A stretch of DNA of 64,000 bases from Bacteriovoracaceae bacterium. GTDB taxonomy: Bacteria; Bdellovibrionota; Bacteriovoracia; Bacteriovoracales; Bacteriovoracaceae. Under the pieces are notes generated by a model, which ran no database searches, was not told the DNA's origin, and saw nothing but the letters and a program-made list of their open reading frames with translations. A program made the position numbers and the translations under genes. The DNA lies in assembly GCA_029865945.1 (NCBI GenBank), contig JARXAH010000054.1, positions 1-64,000 on the forward strand. Direction: 5' to 3'. Shown here piece after piece: positions 63,289 through 64,000 of this stretch. Positions within the stretch are counted from its first letter, which is position 1, and every line of letters begins with the position of its first letter.

Positions 63289-63679
63289 TTTTAGTAAATC
63301 CTAAAAACTAATTTTCTATTACAACAAATAGTGAAAATAAGGTACGAAGAAACCTCTTTTACGATTTCAAAAATGAAATTTTTAGTAGACGCTCCTATAG
63401 TTAAATTCAAATGAATCACGGAAAATTTATCGTTTTTATATTAATAAAAAATGTATTTCGTTAGAGCAAAAAGTAAAAGTGGTTAACGGTTAGCGGGTAA
63501 AGTTGCAGGCCCATTATAAATTCCATGATTTTAATCCCAGGTTTCTAGAAAAGGGATTCACTCTTCAATCTATACTGTTGCAGGTTTAGTTTTTTATAGA
63601 TGGGTCCGATTGAAAAATGAGAATTGAAAGAGAGGTCGAAGCGCCGAGAAGTCGAATTGCACCACCTACCCGTGGTGCC

Positions 63680-63705
63680 GGCACCAAGCTTAGGCACCAA
63701 GCTTA
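63680..63705. repeat. Tandem 13-bp repeat
   Basis: GGCACCAAGCTTA occurs twice, end to end and identical. Its first six bases also form the right half of the palindrome GGTGCCGGCACC at 63674-63685. Confidence 0.85.
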
Positions 63706-63710
63706 TAAAT

Positions 63711-63731
63711 TTTTTATAGGGCCTATAAAAA
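63711..63731. promoter_or_regulatory. 21-bp perfect palindrome
   Basis: Arms TTTTTATAGG and CCTATAAAAA flank a single G. It is about 80 bases before the start of the last gene, so an operator or a recombination-type site is possible. A hairpin with a one-base loop would be sterically poor, which favours a protein-binding site. Confidence 0.5.
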
Positions 63732-63812
63732 GGTGGGCAATATCTAAAGTTGATTTGATTAAAATACATAAATGGAATTTAATCAGGGCTAACGTTTATA
63801 AAGGAGGCCCAA

Positions 63813-64000
63813 ATGATTAAAGTTACTCTTTTTGTTATTATGAATTTTTTGATTTCTATTAGTGTTTTTGCTGAATGTGGAAAAGTTCAACAACTAGAAG
63901 CAACAAGTTCCAATCAGGCTCATAATTCAATCGGGTCCGATAGCTTTGTGAATACAATTAATTTTTTGCCCGAAAATAATACAACTGCTGCTAATATAAC
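63813..64000 (+). CDS. Exported protein, partial (runs off the window)
   Basis: The ATG at 63813 has a strong AAGGAGG five bases upstream. The first 20 residues form a signal peptide (VIMNFLISISVFAEC), with a cysteine close after the cleavage site; the open frame continues to the end of the window. The visible 62 residues are polar, with many Asn and Ser. No family can be assigned. Confidence 0.7.
   Translation, partial: MIKVTLFVIMNFLISISVFAECGKVQQLEATSSNQAHNSIGSDSFVNTINFLPENNTTAANI

Larger units (their letters stand above)
63289..63812. other. Non-coding stretch rich in repeats
   Basis: 524 bases between two exported-protein genes. No convincing gene is present: the two open frames around 63545-63820 lie over inverted and tandem repeats. 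Contents: an inverted repeat CACCAC...GTGGTG at 63660-63677, a 12-base perfect palindrome at 63674-63685, a tandem 13-base repeat at 63680-63705, and a 21-base palindrome at 63711-63731. Confidence 0.6.

Noticed and set aside
63660-63731. Integron attC or CRISPR-like repeat
   Set aside because: No core GTTRRRY/RYYYAAC pair and no spaced repeat series; only two tandem copies of a 13-bp unit.
63545-63820. Open frames on both strands in the last non-coding stretch
   Set aside because: They run across palindromes and a tandem repeat, and the plus-strand one ends over the ribosome site of the 63813 gene. No protein-like pattern.
1-64000. tRNA or rRNA genes
   Set aside because: No cloverleaf with the T-loop GTTCRANNC signature and no rRNA-like stretch was seen on either strand. 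A covariance-model scan would be decisive.

Overview
The window looks like a chromosomal stretch of an AT-rich Gram-negative bacterium, most probably a Bdellovibrio-like predatory or environmental lineage (Bdellovibrionota, perhaps Bacteriovoracia). The assignment is inference. It rests on the LPS genes (KDO synthesis), many short exported proteins and lipoproteins with an S-C lipobox, a bacterial histone-fold protein, a type III glutamine synthetase and a Tad-type pilus locus. No rRNA, tRNA, CRISPR array or intact insertion sequence was seen. Genes are dense, on both strands, in small translationally coupled operons with several overlapping 3' ends.

Layout. 0-9 kb: the tail of a membrane protein, an MFS transporter coupled to a BtuF-like cytosolic binding protein, exported unknowns, a zinc-finger/histone-fold fusion protein, an exported class I amidotransferase, a lone S4-like protein, an SDR oxidoreductase, and DedA-TolQ/ExbB-TolR/ExbD. 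9-15 kb: a tesA-ybbA-ybbP operon (esterase plus ABC transporter), DoxX with a 59-residue membrane peptide, and a TatT-like lipoprotein. 15-23 kb: rpsU, an HCCA-isomerase-like protein, an adenosine-deaminase-like enzyme, a hotdog-fold protein, and exported unknowns including a trypsin-like lipoprotein. 23-30 kb: methylmalonyl-CoA mutase (both subunits) with its MeaB GTPase, a methyltransferase and a tail-specific protease. 30-33.4 kb: a gene-poor patch with a MerC-like gene broken by an in-frame stop, a DUF523 protein, small exported proteins and a decayed ORF6N gene whose 5' part occurs twice. 33-41 kb: rpmE (zinc-free type), topA, two unknown exported proteins, glnN. 41-48 kb: a heterodimeric ABC exporter coupled to a phosphopantetheinyl-transferase-like gene, an exported Hsp20-like protein, and a DsbD/ScsB reductase. 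48-54 kb: a DUF3050 protein, a polyserine papain-like exported protein, and the kdsB-pyrG-kdsA-kdsC operon. 54-56.7 kb: glutathione peroxidase with two exported proteins, and a SPOR protein. 56.8-61.4 kb: a reduced Tad/Flp pilus locus (Flp pilin, pseudopilin-like proteins, possible CpaB, secretin, CpaF ATPase). 61.4-64 kb: a toxin-antitoxin-like pair with a palindromic operator candidate, an exported unknown, a non-coding stretch rich in repeats, and the start of one more exported protein.

How the parts fit: kdsB/kdsA/kdsC make and activate KDO for lipid A core, and CTP from pyrG is the co-substrate of kdsB. The MutA/MutB/MeaB set handles methylmalonyl-CoA and needs B12. The DsbD-like reductase and exported Hsp20-like protein suggest periplasmic protein quality control. 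The Tad locus lacks TadB/TadC, CpaE/TadZ and a prepilin peptidase here, so it depends on genes elsewhere or is a divergent form. The most unusual item is the protein at 3203-3697: a MYND/HIT-like zinc cluster joined by a linker to a histone fold.
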